64,000 bases of DNA from Enoplolaimus lenunculus. Its lineage: Eukaryota > Nematoda > Enoplea > Enoplida > Thoracostomopsidae. A model generated the notes under the pieces. That model did not search any database. It was not told the origin of the DNA and saw only the letters and a program-made list of their open reading frames with translations. The stretch covers positions 1-64,000 of the forward strand of contig JASANG010002249.1 of NCBI GenBank assembly GCA_030248215.1. The letters are read 5' to 3'. Shown one piece after another: positions 1-11,582 of the stretch (position 1 is its first letter; each line of letters starts with the position of its first letter). Made by a program: the position numbers and the translations under genes.

Positions 1-2365
1 TAAGTTTATGCTGCTTGCAATTGGTAAGAATATAAAATTTTTAGATAGTTATAACTTTTTAGCTTGTTCTCTTTTCCGAGTTTTCTAAAAGTTTTCAATT
101 CTTTCGACTCAACTTTGGAAAGGTTGGTTTCCACATGCCCTGAAACACAAAACAAATGCAAAACTATAAAGGTAAATTTCCTGATAAAAAATTTTTTGAA
201 CCAGGTAGGTCGGATGCAGATGCTCGGCAACAATTTGAGCACTGGTGGGGAAACGAAATAAGATGTTCCATGGTAAGCTTTATAGCTTACAGGAGTCATT
301 AGAGGCGTACTGTGTTGACGATGTTTTGGTGTTGTAGACAGCGCGCAAAAGTTTAGAGAAATGTTTTCGAAACGAGTCAAATTGAAGTATTTGCAAACAG
401 CTGTACAATAGCATCAGCTGTATCACTCGTGTTTCGTAAAAATTACTTGAAAGAAAACACACTAGCTGTAATAGGATCGGTCAATCCTGATAAAGTGCGG
501 AAGCACTCAAAACAATGTGAACAATGGTTAGCGTACGTTTCTCATAACGAAAGAATCGAGTTGCAATCAGCAAAGCGTGGAGGCGAAAAAAAATTGGTAA
601 ATATTTTGTTGATGGTTTTTGCGAAGCCAACAATACAGTTTACGAATTCTTAGGATGCTATATACATGGGTGCGATAAATGTTACGATGGCAATTTGTAC
701 AACACATTCTTGCACAAACGGATGAATGTTATACGACAAATAACGATGGAACGACTCAATTATATTGAAAGCGTAGGGTTTAACGTAACAATAATATGGT
801 CACACGAATGGGAAGACATGGTTCAAAGAAATTCAACTATAACTGCATTTCTGCAAACTCAAGATATCGGTAGAGAAGTACTAGATGTTCGATCTGCTCT
901 GCGTGGGGGTAGAGTGACTACAATGATGGCTGCATACAAGGTTAAAGGTGACGAAAAAATTTTCTACAAAGATGTGAATTCATTGTATCCATATATTTTA
1001 AAAACAAAAGAAATGCCGATTAAGTTTCCTAAAATCATAACTGAAAATTTCGAGCCCATTGAAAATTATTTTGGATTGATACACTGTAAAATATTACCCC
1101 CAAACACTGCACTATTTGGTGTGCTTCCATACTCTGACAATTCAGGCAAGGTGATATTTCCTTTGTGTCATCAGTGCGCTATGGATACCATCAACCAACC
1201 ATGCTTTCACGAAGATGACAAGCGATGTCTAAAAGGTGTTTGGACCCACCACGAGTTAAAGTATTCATTAAAGCGCGGATATAAACTAATAGATCTTTAT
1301 GAAGTGTGGCATTTTGACGAACATTCGTCAGAAGTGTTCAAAGGGTATATTAATAATTATTTAAAGTTGAAAACCGAGGCATCTGGCTTTCCATCGAGCT
1401 GTACATCAAACAAGGAGAAGGATAGTTACATATTGAAATGGCAGGAGGTTGAAGGAATCACACTCGATCAAAACAACATGAAGAAAAATCCAGGGATCCG
1501 TTCCATCTCTAAACTCGCTCTCAATAGTTTATGGGGAAAGTTTGGTCAAAACATGAATTATGGAAAGTCGAAATACGTCAGCAGTTACGAAGATCTTGTT
1601 AAATTTTTGTCAAACCCTAAATATCAAATTGATGACGTATGCATGGCTGGACAATCCATGATGCTGATAAACTACAAATTAAAGAGAGAAACCAAAGTTC
1701 CTGCCCCGTTTTCAAATCTGCCAATCGCATGCTTCACGACGTCTCATGCCAGACTTCACCTGTTATCGTTGATGGAAAAGGTATGAATAATATTTACATT
1801 TAAACATATTCATTATTTTAATACGCAGTTGGATATTATGTAGGCTGCAACTTGATAAATTATTTTCAGGTAGGGAATAACCTGCTGTACTGTGACACCG
1901 ACAGTCTTGTGTACGTTAGCCAAACAGGCGGTTCTGAACTTCCTGAATCAATATATCTTGGCGATCTCAAGAATGAACTTGAGGGCAACTTTAGTCCACA
2001 AGCATACATTTCCGAATTTTACTGCACGGGTGCCAAAAGCTACTGTTACAAAGTAGTCGATGGAAGTCAAGAAACCAGCGTGTTCAAAATAAAGGGATTT
2101 GTACTCAATTATCAAAATCGTTCAGTCGTAACTGAAGACGCATTCAAAAGTCTCATTGGAAGTCCCACAAATGAGTTTTTCCTCAGCAGCTTCACAATTC
2201 GTCGAGTTAAAGGCAGTGCAGAAGTTTTCAGCACAACCACTTCGAAGAAACTTAAATTCACCCTTAACAAGCGCTTGCTATGCAAAGATTTTACCACCCG
2301 ATGCATCGGTGACAAGCTTGTATCGACGGACAAGCTTATCGACTTCAGCATTTAATGGTATTTGA
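1..2365 (+). mobile_element. Polinton/Maverick fossil: protein-primed family B DNA polymerase region
   Basis: The C-terminal two thirds or so of a Polinton-type protein-primed DNA polymerase is recognisable from about 190 to 2355. Seen directly: the motif A-like stretch DVNSLYPYI (about 970-1000), the motif B-like stretch KLALNSLWGKFG (about 1510-1545) and the motif C-like stretch YCDTDSL (about 1888-1908), in the order expected of family B polymerases. Upstream lies the exonuclease-to-polymerase linker typical of Polintons (TIASAV then VFRKN). The element runs off the left edge of the window and no terminal repeat is seen. It is broken, with roughly two to four interruptions, and no capsid genes are visible here. 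The good preservation of the motifs suggests a moderately young fossil. A short C-run follows at 2396-2405. Confidence 0.9.
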
Positions 2366-2766
2366 CATACCAGAGATGCATGCAAATTGATATTACCCCC
2401 CCCCCTAGAATCAACAATTTAATGCAAGCATTTGCTGTGGTTATAACTACTTGTATATACTACTATATGTAAATACTACATAGCATTTGCTTTTGCTCTT
2501 TCTTGTGAGATATGCCCTTTTAATACTGCAGGTTTAACAAGTTGGAACGCATTGTAGCGCAAGCCCAACTATCAACAGAATATATTCTCTAATTGCAATA
2601 CTCTATGTAACTGTAAATCATTCAAAAAAATTTTGTGATAATAAAAGAAAAGAAAGTAAAAAATAATAACCACCTAAAATTAGAAAGATGAAAAAAAAAA
2701 AACAACATTTTTTTTTTGTTAAACCCCCCCACCATCCACAAGCAACGCACCGATTCACGTCGCTCA
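2366..2766. other. Gene-free, AT-rich spacer
   Basis: Low-complexity DNA with an A-run near 2690 and a T-run near 2710. No coding frame is supported. It separates the polymerase fossil from the 27-base minisatellite. Confidence 0.5.
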
Positions 2767-3005
2767 ACAAATTCGACACGCTTTGACCACCGCTGACCGA
2801 CACATTTTGACCACCGCTGACCGACGACACATTTTGACCACCGCTGACCGACACGTTTTGACCACCGAAGACCGACACGTTTTGACCACCGCTGACCGAC
2901 GACACATTTTGACCACCACTGAGCGACGACACATTTTGACCACCGCTGATCGACGACACATTTTGACCACCACTGAACGACGACACATTTTGACCACCAC
3001 TGAGC
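2767..3005. repeat. Minisatellite, 24/27-base unit, about nine copies
   Basis: The unit reads ACCACCGCTGACCGACGACA followed by CATTTTG, and a 24-base variant lacks one GAC. Because the unit is a multiple of three, it leaves open frames on both strands (GGQNVSS on the minus strand, TTADRRHIL on the plus strand). I treat these as by-products rather than genes. The array lies about 370 bases beyond the stop codon of the gene at 3373-6218 and could be in its 3' flank. Confidence 0.85.
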
Positions 3006-3229
3006 AACGCTGCTGTTGCATCATTAATTCCACTCTGACGGGCTATAATAATTGCATAAATGGATGCAAAAGACGAATCAACTCAAGGAAAGTTTTCTCT
3101 GGTTCGTCAATTTTAGCCAACGTGTATAGCTAAAAATCGAATTACAACATTTATCGTGGCTGTATTCATTATAATTTGAACCGTGCACAAAAAACTTATT
3201 GCATAAGTTAGGGAAAACATGTTGAAGTA

Positions 3230-3372
3230 ATATCTTTACTTTGATAAACAATTTCAATGTCGTCATCGTCAGCAACACTCGCTTCGCATTTTGATTCACA
3301 ATTGTAATCCGTTACTACTGCTGTCATTTCGTTCATCATTGTTGATTCCAATTGCTCACAACCTAACAACAC
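3230..3372 (-). other. Decayed remainder of a duplicated exon (probable 3' UTR)
   Basis: Read on the minus strand in the frame of the preceding exon, this stretch still resembles the tail of the exon at 3515-3685. It has TAVVTDYNCESK where that exon has VAMITDYNVEPK, and DDDDIEIV where that exon has NDNDVEIV, and it ends at a similar AAAGTAA junction. It lies just after the TAG stop at 3373-3375. The most likely explanation is a tandem exon copy that became the terminal exon when a stop arose, so the rest is now untranslated. Confidence 0.6.
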
Positions 3373-6218
3373 CTACACATCATCAACGTCACATTCGCTG
3401 CAATCCACTGTTTAAAAATTAAACCAAAACAATTTAAGGTCAGTCAACTGATTAACCTGTCTCACAACATCTTAGAACTTGTCACTAAAATCTTACGATT
3501 CGGCAAATTCTTACTTTCATCGACAATTTCAACGTCATTATCGTTAAAAATGACTGCTTTTGGTTCCACATTGTAATCCGTAATCATTGCAACCATATCG
3601 CTTTGGTTTGTCGCTGCCGATACCAAGTGCGACCCACTTGTCAAGACTGACACATCATCAACGCCATCACATTTGAATGTATAAACTGAAAAGATTATTC
3701 GAATGTATAGTACAATAGTAATATATTATTTTTTGATAGTATTCAGTTGAAATTCGATGCATGATTAAATCAAATTACACCTGCCGAAAACATCAAGCAT
3801 TGATATTTTTATATGCAGATCAGAAAACTAAAAAATCACCAACCACTTTAGCTTTCTAGCCTCTAATTCTAATTTGTTTGAAAATGTTATATTTTTACTT
3901 TCACACAGAATTTGGACATCCTTATCGTCAACAGCTCCAGCGTTTTGATCATCATTGACATCAACGCAACCATTAACATCAAATTTGTGTTCATTGTAAA
4001 ACTTGCTACTTTGATCTGCGCTTGACTTCAGTTGTTGTCTCGCAAAGTCATTATCACCATTTACGTCCGCAATACCACATGCAGGATTATTATACTGCTG
4101 CTCACAAACGCCAACAGATTGTTGTTGCGGTTGGTCAGCTTGTTGATACTGCTCGTTACCGAAACTGTGTTGGCGATCAACGTTGTTAACAGTAAACATT
4201 CCACTGTTTTGGGTACCAGTCTGAAGTGTAGCAGCGTAACCATCGGAGAGTCCAATATCGCTCGGCAAGGCAACATCTGAATTGTTGCCAATGCCGTTGT
4301 CATATTCAGGCAACGCAACATCACAACCATTTGTCAAATCACCAACGTTAACATCGACACTATCATTGCCAGAATTAAAATCACCATCATCAACCATGCC
4401 ATCATCTGCATCGCCATCATCAATATTGTCATCATCTGCATCGTCATCACCAACGATGCCATCATCTGCATCGCCATCGTCAACACTGCCAGCAGCGTTA
4501 TCAACTGCATGATTGCAGATAACTTCGCCAGCAACATCTGTGTTGTCGACGTTAACAGCCAACAATGCGGCTTTGAGCGGTTGCTAAAATTTTTTACAAT
4601 GTCCGTGCATAGCTGCTAAAAAATAGAATGTCAAATAACAAAGAATTAAATAACCTGAAAAAATCAGTGATCATACGCTACTAACTGTCCTACAGTGCTT
4701 AGTTGAATTAAACTTATTGATCCTAAAACTTATTTTCTTCATCAGGATGTATAATAGTTCTAACTTATTTCGTTCTAGATTGTAGAGCTTTAGAAACTCT
4801 AATTTCTGTTTCATCAGCAAACTTACCTCGAATCTAAAACTGACACCACTTCGATTAATATAGCGCCGCCATATTTTAAAAACATCTCTTTCGTATCTGA
4901 ACATAACATCAGTCACTTCGTCATAACCATCACGCACTAACTCGAATGGTGTAAACCTGACACAAATAAAAAGAATAAGGTATGTTTAAGTGCAAAATTA
5001 AAAACGAACACAGACTACAACATTCAAATATATTTGAACGAAATTGTCTCATGGATCAGCGAAACCAATAACTATGGTTTAGAATGCTGCCTTTACTTTT
5101 AGTCGCAAACACAAATGATTAACATGCTTTAAAAGTATTACACTTACGGTGCAATTTTAATAAAAAACACTTTATCGTGTGCTACGCAAAAAACGTCCAT
5201 TGAACCATTTGATAAAATCAAGTGACAACTCGCGTTGCTTTGTAATAACATGGTGTTCATAAATATCGCAGCTGATGTTCCAATTTCAGTAACACGATCC
5301 GGTCTGTAAACAATTATCGCACGACGAAGTCGTTCCTCAAAAACCACTGCATCAAATTCTTGTCTCTGAAAAAATTACACCATCGATTCAATTCCAACTT
5401 TTGTACAATCACTTCAATCAAACAAGCATACATGTTAACCGAATGCATGTAATGATATTTGAATGCCTAGTTGGATAAGAACTGTGTTTGCTCATGGACT
5501 TAATTTGAAAACAATACTATCAACCGTGTTATTCAATAATTAATGAAGCAAACCAATTGGCACATCGGGACAGGCTAAGTCAACTTTAGTCCGTAATCCT
5601 CCTTAGAGAAATCGCGATCTCACAATCTGCGTAAAGATAATTTCATTTTGCGTTCACATAATACCCTGACATAAGCAAAAATATTTCAACTTACACTATG
5701 TGGAAGTATTAACATAACATCAACATCATTCACATCTGAATAATTTCGACCAACTTCGCAATCAATTTCTAATGCACAAAAATCGTCTAAAAATATCATT
5801 TTAATACTTAAGACTTTTATTATTTACAATGTAACAAATTTCAGCGATAAAAAATCATTGAAAATAAAATAGAATTTTTCAAAATACAAAAATTTGATAC
5901 TCTATCCGAAAAAATTGCTACTTTACTTTAACGAGACCATTCTATTGTAAATTAGCAGAAGAAACTTGGAATTGAAATAAGTAGACAAAGTTAAATGTCC
6001 TTCTTTAAAACTTGAAACGATGCGAGTCCTAGTTGAATGTTTCAATATTGTCAAACTACCTACTGGATTACTGATTCCTCTATAATGCCAATATACTTAC
6101 ATTTTTTCGCAACCAAATCATATTTTGATAACATTTCAGACGTCACAACAGCCGCTTGATCACCATTATTCAGACGCTGAAATACTGGCACCGACCGCCG
6201 GCGACCACCTGCCAACAT
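3373..6218 (-). CDS. Unrecognised seven-exon gene, 482 aa, with Asp-rich repeat region
   Basis: Exons in transcript order: 6218-6101, 5786-5695, 5365-5148, 4956-4827, 4583-3899, 3685-3515 and 3407-3373. Every junction has GT..AG and the frame stays open throughout (1449 bases). The start MLAGGRRRSVPVFQRL is the first ATG of the open frame. Residues 1 to about 187 look like a folded domain of mixed charge, with segments such as EIDCEVGRNYSDVNDVDV and ERLRRAIIVYRPDRV. I do not recognise the family. Exon 5 then encodes a low-complexity region rich in Asp (repeats of DDGDADDG) and later in Gln and Asn. No signal peptide or membrane helix is evident. Exons 5 to 7 share a related ending or beginning and look like tandem exon duplicates, the last cut short by a stop. 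Function unknown. An acidic tail of this kind is often found in chromatin or RNA-associated proteins, but that is only a guess. Confidence 0.8.
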
Positions 6219-7620
6219 TATATACTGCACTTATAAAATTTATAAGCAGGATCATAAACGCACTATAATGAACAAAATCCCTATGCTATAAACATATTGG
6301 GTAACATTTAAAAATGAGACCTAATAAAATTCAAGTAATCGCGCTGAAGCGTAGGTCTGCCTTACTTTTAAGGACATACCAGTAACATAAGCATAATCCC
6401 TAGCGTTAAACTCGGCCGCAAGGATAATCAAAAATTACGCCTAAGCCTACTCTATTACACACAGTGGAGAAAATGGGAACTATTAAAAGATTTATAAACC
6501 TCTGTTACTGTCACACACAGCGGACCCGTTTCTTTTAGACTTCCCGTTTAGCCATGGGCCTGTAAAAGCGTAGGCTTAGATTCTAAACATTTTTGCTTAG
6601 GCTTAGGAGTACACTTTTGCAACACTTAGGCTTATGAACACTCTTAATCTACTGCTACGGCCCTAAAAGTAGCATTGGCCCACAGCGATAACATAAACCA
6701 AAAATAAAAACTTAAATGAAAAAAAACTGAATTGATCAAACTATTTTCAAAACTTAATTTGCACAACTTTATATATGCGCATCATCTATTGACATAAATT
6801 ATTAGGTCAATATCGTACCAAAACAATTCAAGGAATTAGGCAAGATAACAAAAATTACTTGTTATCTCTGTAATTCTGGGAAGAATTATTTTATTTTCGA
6901 AATAATCGGGTTAATTCCTGCTAATAATAGCGATTATACAAAAATTAGTTTCAAAAATTTTGTTTTGGCAGTAATCCGATTAAATATAAACGTCAAAAGT
7001 TTCTAAAACTTTAACCCTTACAAGGGTAAGCGATCATGCCACTACCTATAAAGTCAACACTAGTGTTTTTGTAAGTGACAAACAAAACCTAATAAGCAAA
7101 AATATTCAAACATTGGCGCCTAGGCATAATCGGATTAAATAATTAATAACCTAAATTTTTTTGAATTCAGGAATAAAACGTACGTGATAAAGCTATTTTT
7201 ATTCAACTCTACTGACGCTAAGGGAATTAGAAAAGTTTAAAATACAGCTTGACGCCCAGCGATTACAAAGTTTAAAATACCGCTTAGGTTTCAATATTAC
7301 TTGGAAATATTCAAACACAATAGTAATTATTTCGCAGATAACTACACAAACCAGACACGTATAAACTGCAAACTAATCTTAGTAACTGATAACAAAGGGC
7401 GTTAACAGCTTGACAAAACTTGGATTGTTTATAAAATTTGGAAACATCATAAACAAGGCTTTGCCCCTATAATACTACTGTTATCGGGTCTGGAAACAAA
7501 TACAAGATGTTGCTGTCAACTGTATGTACATTAACGTGCTTTCTGAAACAAACTTATTAGCTTGAATATCCCACGAAATAGTTTGAACATATCCAAAAGA
7601 CACGGAACGGTTTTCTGCGG
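6219..7620. other. Intergenic spacer with remnants of TTAGGC-bearing miniature elements
   Basis: No coding frame is supported. Short blocks of TAGGCTTAG-type sequence occur near 6570-6640. An element end related to family B (CTAAAAGTAGCATTGGCCCA) lies near 6663-6682. This spacer is also the 5' flank of the gene at 3373-6218; no clear TATA box was identified there. Confidence 0.4.
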
Positions 7621-8450
7621 GACTGCAGTAGAGTAAGCGTAAGATTTAGATTAAGTTCCTTTGCTTAGACTTAAGCTTTACGCTTTCTCTTAGGCTTGGT
7701 AGGCTGGTTGTATGCTTAGGCTTGGTAGGCTGGTTGTATGCTTAGGCTTAGGCTTCGTTAGATTTATGCCTAAGTAGGGCTTAGGGTTTTGCTAAGTTAG
7801 GCTTATTGCTAAGTAGGGCTAAGGCTTATGCTTAAGGCATAAGTAGGTTAGACTTATGCTTGAGTTGTGTTTAGGCTTATGGTTAAGTTAGACTCATGCT
7901 TAAACTTTAGTTGGCCTTGCACTTAAGTTAGGCTTATGCTTTAGTTTGGCTTATGCGTTAGTTAGACTTAGGCTTATGATAAGTTAGGCTTAGACTTATG
8001 CTTAAGTTGGGCTTAGGTTTAAGATAGACTTAGGCTTATGCTAAGTTACACTTAGCCTAAACTTGGACTTAGACTTTGCTTAGGTTGGGCTTAGGCTTAA
8101 GTTAGACTTAGGCTTATGCTTAACTTACACTTATGCTTAAGTTAGGCTTAGACTTATGCTTAAGTTGGGCTTAGGCTTAAGTTAGACTTAGGCTTATGCT
8201 TAAGTTACACTTATGCTTAAGTTAGGCTTAGAGTTATGCATAAGTTACATTTATGGCTTAGTAAGGCTTAGGCTTATGCTTAAGTCGAGTTTAGGCTTAT
8301 GTTTAAGTTAGATTTATACCTAAGGGCTTAGGCTTATGCTTAAGTAGGGATTAGGCTTATGCTAGTTAGACTTATACTTAAGTAGGGCTTAGGCTTATGC
8401 TAAGTTAGACTTATGCTTAAGTCAAACTTACAGCTATGCTTAAGTATAAA
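7621..8450. repeat. Degenerate TTAGGC-like array of about 830 bases
   Basis: This is a long run of variants of GCTTAGGCTTATGCTTAAGT, repeated dozens of times with TTAGGC as the commonest hexamer. Its left border (GGAACGGTTTTCTGCGGGAC, near 7605-7624, followed by GCAGTAGAGTAAGC) matches the inner shoulder of the family A miniature elements in this window. The array therefore appears to have grown from the core of such an element. It is not a pure telomere repeat, since nearly every unit differs. Confidence 0.8.
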
Positions 8451-8930
8451 CTGTAGAAATCAGTAACTAAATCACAATTAGTTTTTTGAAATCTAAGCAT
8501 ACACGTCCGAATGATATAAAGGATTATAATATTAGCGACCTGCTCATACGAGTTGAATTCTTTGGATTGCAATCTGCTCACTTGCAGATTATTTGGACAG
8601 AAACAAAATCATATTGCAAATACCAGTGCTATACACAGCTTATGGAATTTAACCTAGCCTACCAAGGGTTACAAACTTGAAAAGAATAGAAATCACTCAA
8701 AAACGCTCCAGATTAAATTTACTACACATTTTAAAGACAAAAAATATGGTACAACAGACAAATTGATAGAGTAACACTTTATATTTTAGTGTAACAAGTT
8801 TCTTTGTATCATACAGGAATTCATGAACCAATTAGCGTTTCAGCCCTTGTTGTTATATGCAGTACAAAACCTGAAATCCAAACCACAAAATTGGTCATAA
8901 ACCGTTTTAAAAACTGTTCTGAAAATTGTA

Positions 8931-9056
8931 GGACCCGCCGCGTTTGCTGCACTTTTATTCAAAAGGAAAGCTTATCTAACAAGAAAAATGGACATTGTGT
9001 AAACGAAAATTATGAAGTCAAAAAACCTGGGTTGGGACAGCAAACGCGGCGGGTCC
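8931..9056. repeat. Perfect 19-base inverted repeat with an 88-base spacer
   Basis: The left arm GGACCCGCCGCGTTTGCTG (8931-8949) is exactly complementary to the right arm at 9038-9056. The arms are far more GC-rich than the surrounding DNA. It could be a small foldback element or an RNA hairpin. The right arm is open as a short Arg-rich frame ending at 9079 (RRVPRRGYYY), but no evidence links it to a gene. Confidence 0.8.
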
Positions 9057-9210
9057 CACGGCGGGGTTATTACTACTGAGAATGACACGTTTTGTAACAG
9101 ATATATAATGAATTTCAGTCTTGGAAAATACTTCTCTGTTTTGTGTTAAATGTAGGTAACAGTTAAAAAAGATTGACTACAATAATGAATGAATTTTTGT
9201 AATGTAACAG

Positions 9211-9571
9211 GGCAATCGTAATAACGGAACATTTGGCTACGGACGTGGTAATCGTGGTGGTGGATATGGTGGCAACAGGGGTTATCGAGGTACGTTCTTC
9301 AGTTCACCAACAGAACAGATTTGAAACCAGTTAAATGTTTATTGAAGTATAAATAAACTATTTTGCATTATTTGCTGCGCCATGTTTGGTGTAATGTAGC
9401 ATATTTTCGAAATATTCACAAGAACAGAACTTATACTGAGTGTTAAATCTTTATGTATGTTCCATGTGGAAACCGCTTTTTTGGTGACACAATTTCTTGT
9501 TTTGTGTAATAGATTGTCTTTTTGTTTCAGGTGACAGCCATTCTGGTGGCCAAATGCCACTCCGAGCATGA
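9211..9571 (+). CDS. C-terminal exons of a Gly/Arg-rich (RGG-type) protein, partial
   Basis: Two exons are visible: 9211-9289 (acceptor AACAG, donor GAG|GTACG) and 9531-9571 (acceptor TTTCAG), joined in phase and ending at TGA 9569-9571. The first encodes FGYGRGNRGGGYGGNRGYRG, a classic RGG/GYG low-complexity segment of RNA-binding proteins such as hnRNPs, Y-box or G3BP proteins. The second encodes GDSHSGGQMPLRA. No folded RNA-binding domain was found upstream between 6.2 and 9.2 kb, so this is either the tail of a gene whose body lies beyond a long intron or a detached fragment. The family is not determined. Confidence 0.5.
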
Positions 9572-11280
9572 TTCAAGGGTATTTCTTTTAGAAACTAGAT
9601 TTTTGGCAAAATATATAATATTAAATTCGAATTATTCATATGGCTGCAGGATTGTTTTTGTTTCAAAATATTTAGCATGAGGGTTATAAAATTTCGGAGT
9701 GTTATGATCCATGTTTTTCTTTTAGCTTAACAGTATTGCAAAAATTTATTGTTTTTGCGGTTTTGAACGAAAATTCAACGAAGGATCTTCGTAACGCACA
9801 CCTGTGGCGGGAGTAATGCATACCTGTGGCGGGAAATAGAATGCAGAAATATTCTAACTTTTCTTTTAGCTGTTAACTATATCGGCGATTGTAAATTTGT
9901 GTGGTTATAATTTATTGGTTTGTGTACTTTTTTGAAATTGGTGTTATTTGTTGTTCTATGAATGTCGAGCAGTCAATGTTTTGAGACAATGGTGCTAGAG
10001 CTATATTGTGGATGTAGTAGCAATGACATAATCTATTAGAACATGCTAATTTGGTCTACCTATAGTGCAACCGTAATATTACGAAACTAGGCGCTTGTGT
10101 AAACGTGCCGCCCGAATTTATGGGTTTGCTTTACCCAACCGCGATACTATAGGGTCAAAGTTTGTGTAAATATGTAACATTTGACCGGCTGCCATTAGCG
10201 CACAGCGAGTAGAAGTGTAACCAGCACTGTCACGTGGTGATGGTAGGAAGTGCGTTTAATTAAGCCTAAAATATGTACGTACTTTTGCGGAATTTTTTGT
10301 CAACTTTAAGATTTACTGATACAGGCACAACCCAATTCCGTGGAAGTTTCAGAAAGCAACTTAAGCACAGCGTTGTGTTTAGCTACATCAATGGCATCAA
10401 AAATATTAATTTTTCTGCATATACTTAATATTATAACTTATATAAGTATAAATTTTCTATATGACCCATTATTCCACTATTGTTGACTGCTTTTAGATTA
10501 GTTACTATGTACGTATGTGTTTGTTTTTGGGGAATTGTTTGTTTTTTTGCTATTTTTCTACCTCTTGCGATATTGTTGTCTGTTATGAATTTTGAAAGCA
10601 GGACCAAATTCGATTACTGGCGCAAGCCGAACGGTAGGCATATGCAAAGTGAAATTGCTAAAAATAGCGTACAAACGAATTGCTCTGGATTTTGGACTTG
10701 GTGTGGTTTTTGGTCCAAGCTACGTTCTACGAAATTGTGGAATTTTTTTACGATGTTTACGCACCTCGCCCGCTTGTAACGATAACGATTTTAGTGAGTT
10801 CTTTATGTTCTTCTGTGAGACTTATAGTTACTGGCACTGTTTTGTTGTAAAATATTGTGCAGGGTTTTAGGTGTCACAATTTGTAATTAATCTTGGCTCT
10901 TGTACGCTCTTCCTTCTACAGCCTCAGGCACAGATATATGCAATACGTGCGGGCTCTTGTACACTTTCCATTGGGTAGGTTTAGGTTTCAGGAACTATTT
11001 GCGCCACGTGTGAGGCCCGTTATTATAGATTATTATTTTTATTTGTTAAGCGATGTGCAAAAGATTGTGTTTATTACGTACGTACTATTATTGTTCGTTA
11101 CAGTTGTTATGTCCGGTTTCCGTTTCGCCAAGTTTTTAAAATGCGTTATGTGTTTTCCTTATATTTGCTTTGCCGACATTGTATATGTGACTGGTAATCT
11201 AAATTGAAGAATCTGGTATTTTTGCACTACATAGGGGCCATTTGGTGTTAAAGTTATAAAATTCCATCGCAACCGCATGA
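9572..11280. other. Downstream spacer, no gene supported
   Basis: This follows the stop of the Gly/Arg-rich exons and may include their 3' UTR. A short direct repeat, ACCTGTGGCGGGA, occurs twice near 9801 and 9825. Open frames around 10480-11207 have unremarkable composition, no splice support and no recognisable domain. Confidence 0.4.
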
Positions 11281-11582
11281 AGGCACAACCGGAGGTATGG
11301 CTTCGGCGCCGGATGACAAGTGATCTCCGGCTCTGGTAAAATTTTGGCCGGAACGTCCGGCTGCTTTGGTAGTGAAATTGTTCATAGTTTTGCAGAAACT
11401 GTATCATTCGGTGCGTTTGGCTATAAGTGTTACCAGTTTTAAGAACAAATTGTTGCGATTTGTTGAAAAACAAAAACCTGAAAGCAAAACTTTTGGCAAC
11501 GTTACCTAGTTTCGCGTCACCTCCGGCTCCGGCAAGATATGTTGACCTTCAGCTCCGTAGTTTTTCACCTCCGGTTGCACCC
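11281..11582. mobile_element. Miniature inverted-repeat element (GCACAACCGGAGGT ends)
   Basis: The left end GGCACAACCGGAGGT and the complement of the right end GGTGCAACCGGAGGT form diverged terminal inverted repeats around an approximately 300-base core with no coding capacity. Subterminal CCGGAGCCGGAG-like blocks occur in both arms. Ends of this style resemble hAT-derived elements. A target duplication was not established. Confidence 0.65.

Noticed and set aside
2618-3133. Overlapping open frames on both strands (GGQNVSS and TTADRRHIL repeats)
   Set aside because: Produced by the multiple-of-three minisatellite; no start context, splice sites or domain.
7621-8450. True telomere or chromosome end
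   Set aside because: Units are highly variable and the array is flanked on both sides by ordinary single-copy-like DNA and genes.
10480-11207. Three open frames of about 90-105 residues
   Set aside because: Biased toward Phe, Leu and Cys as expected for AT-rich noncoding DNA, mutually overlapping, with no domain or splice support.
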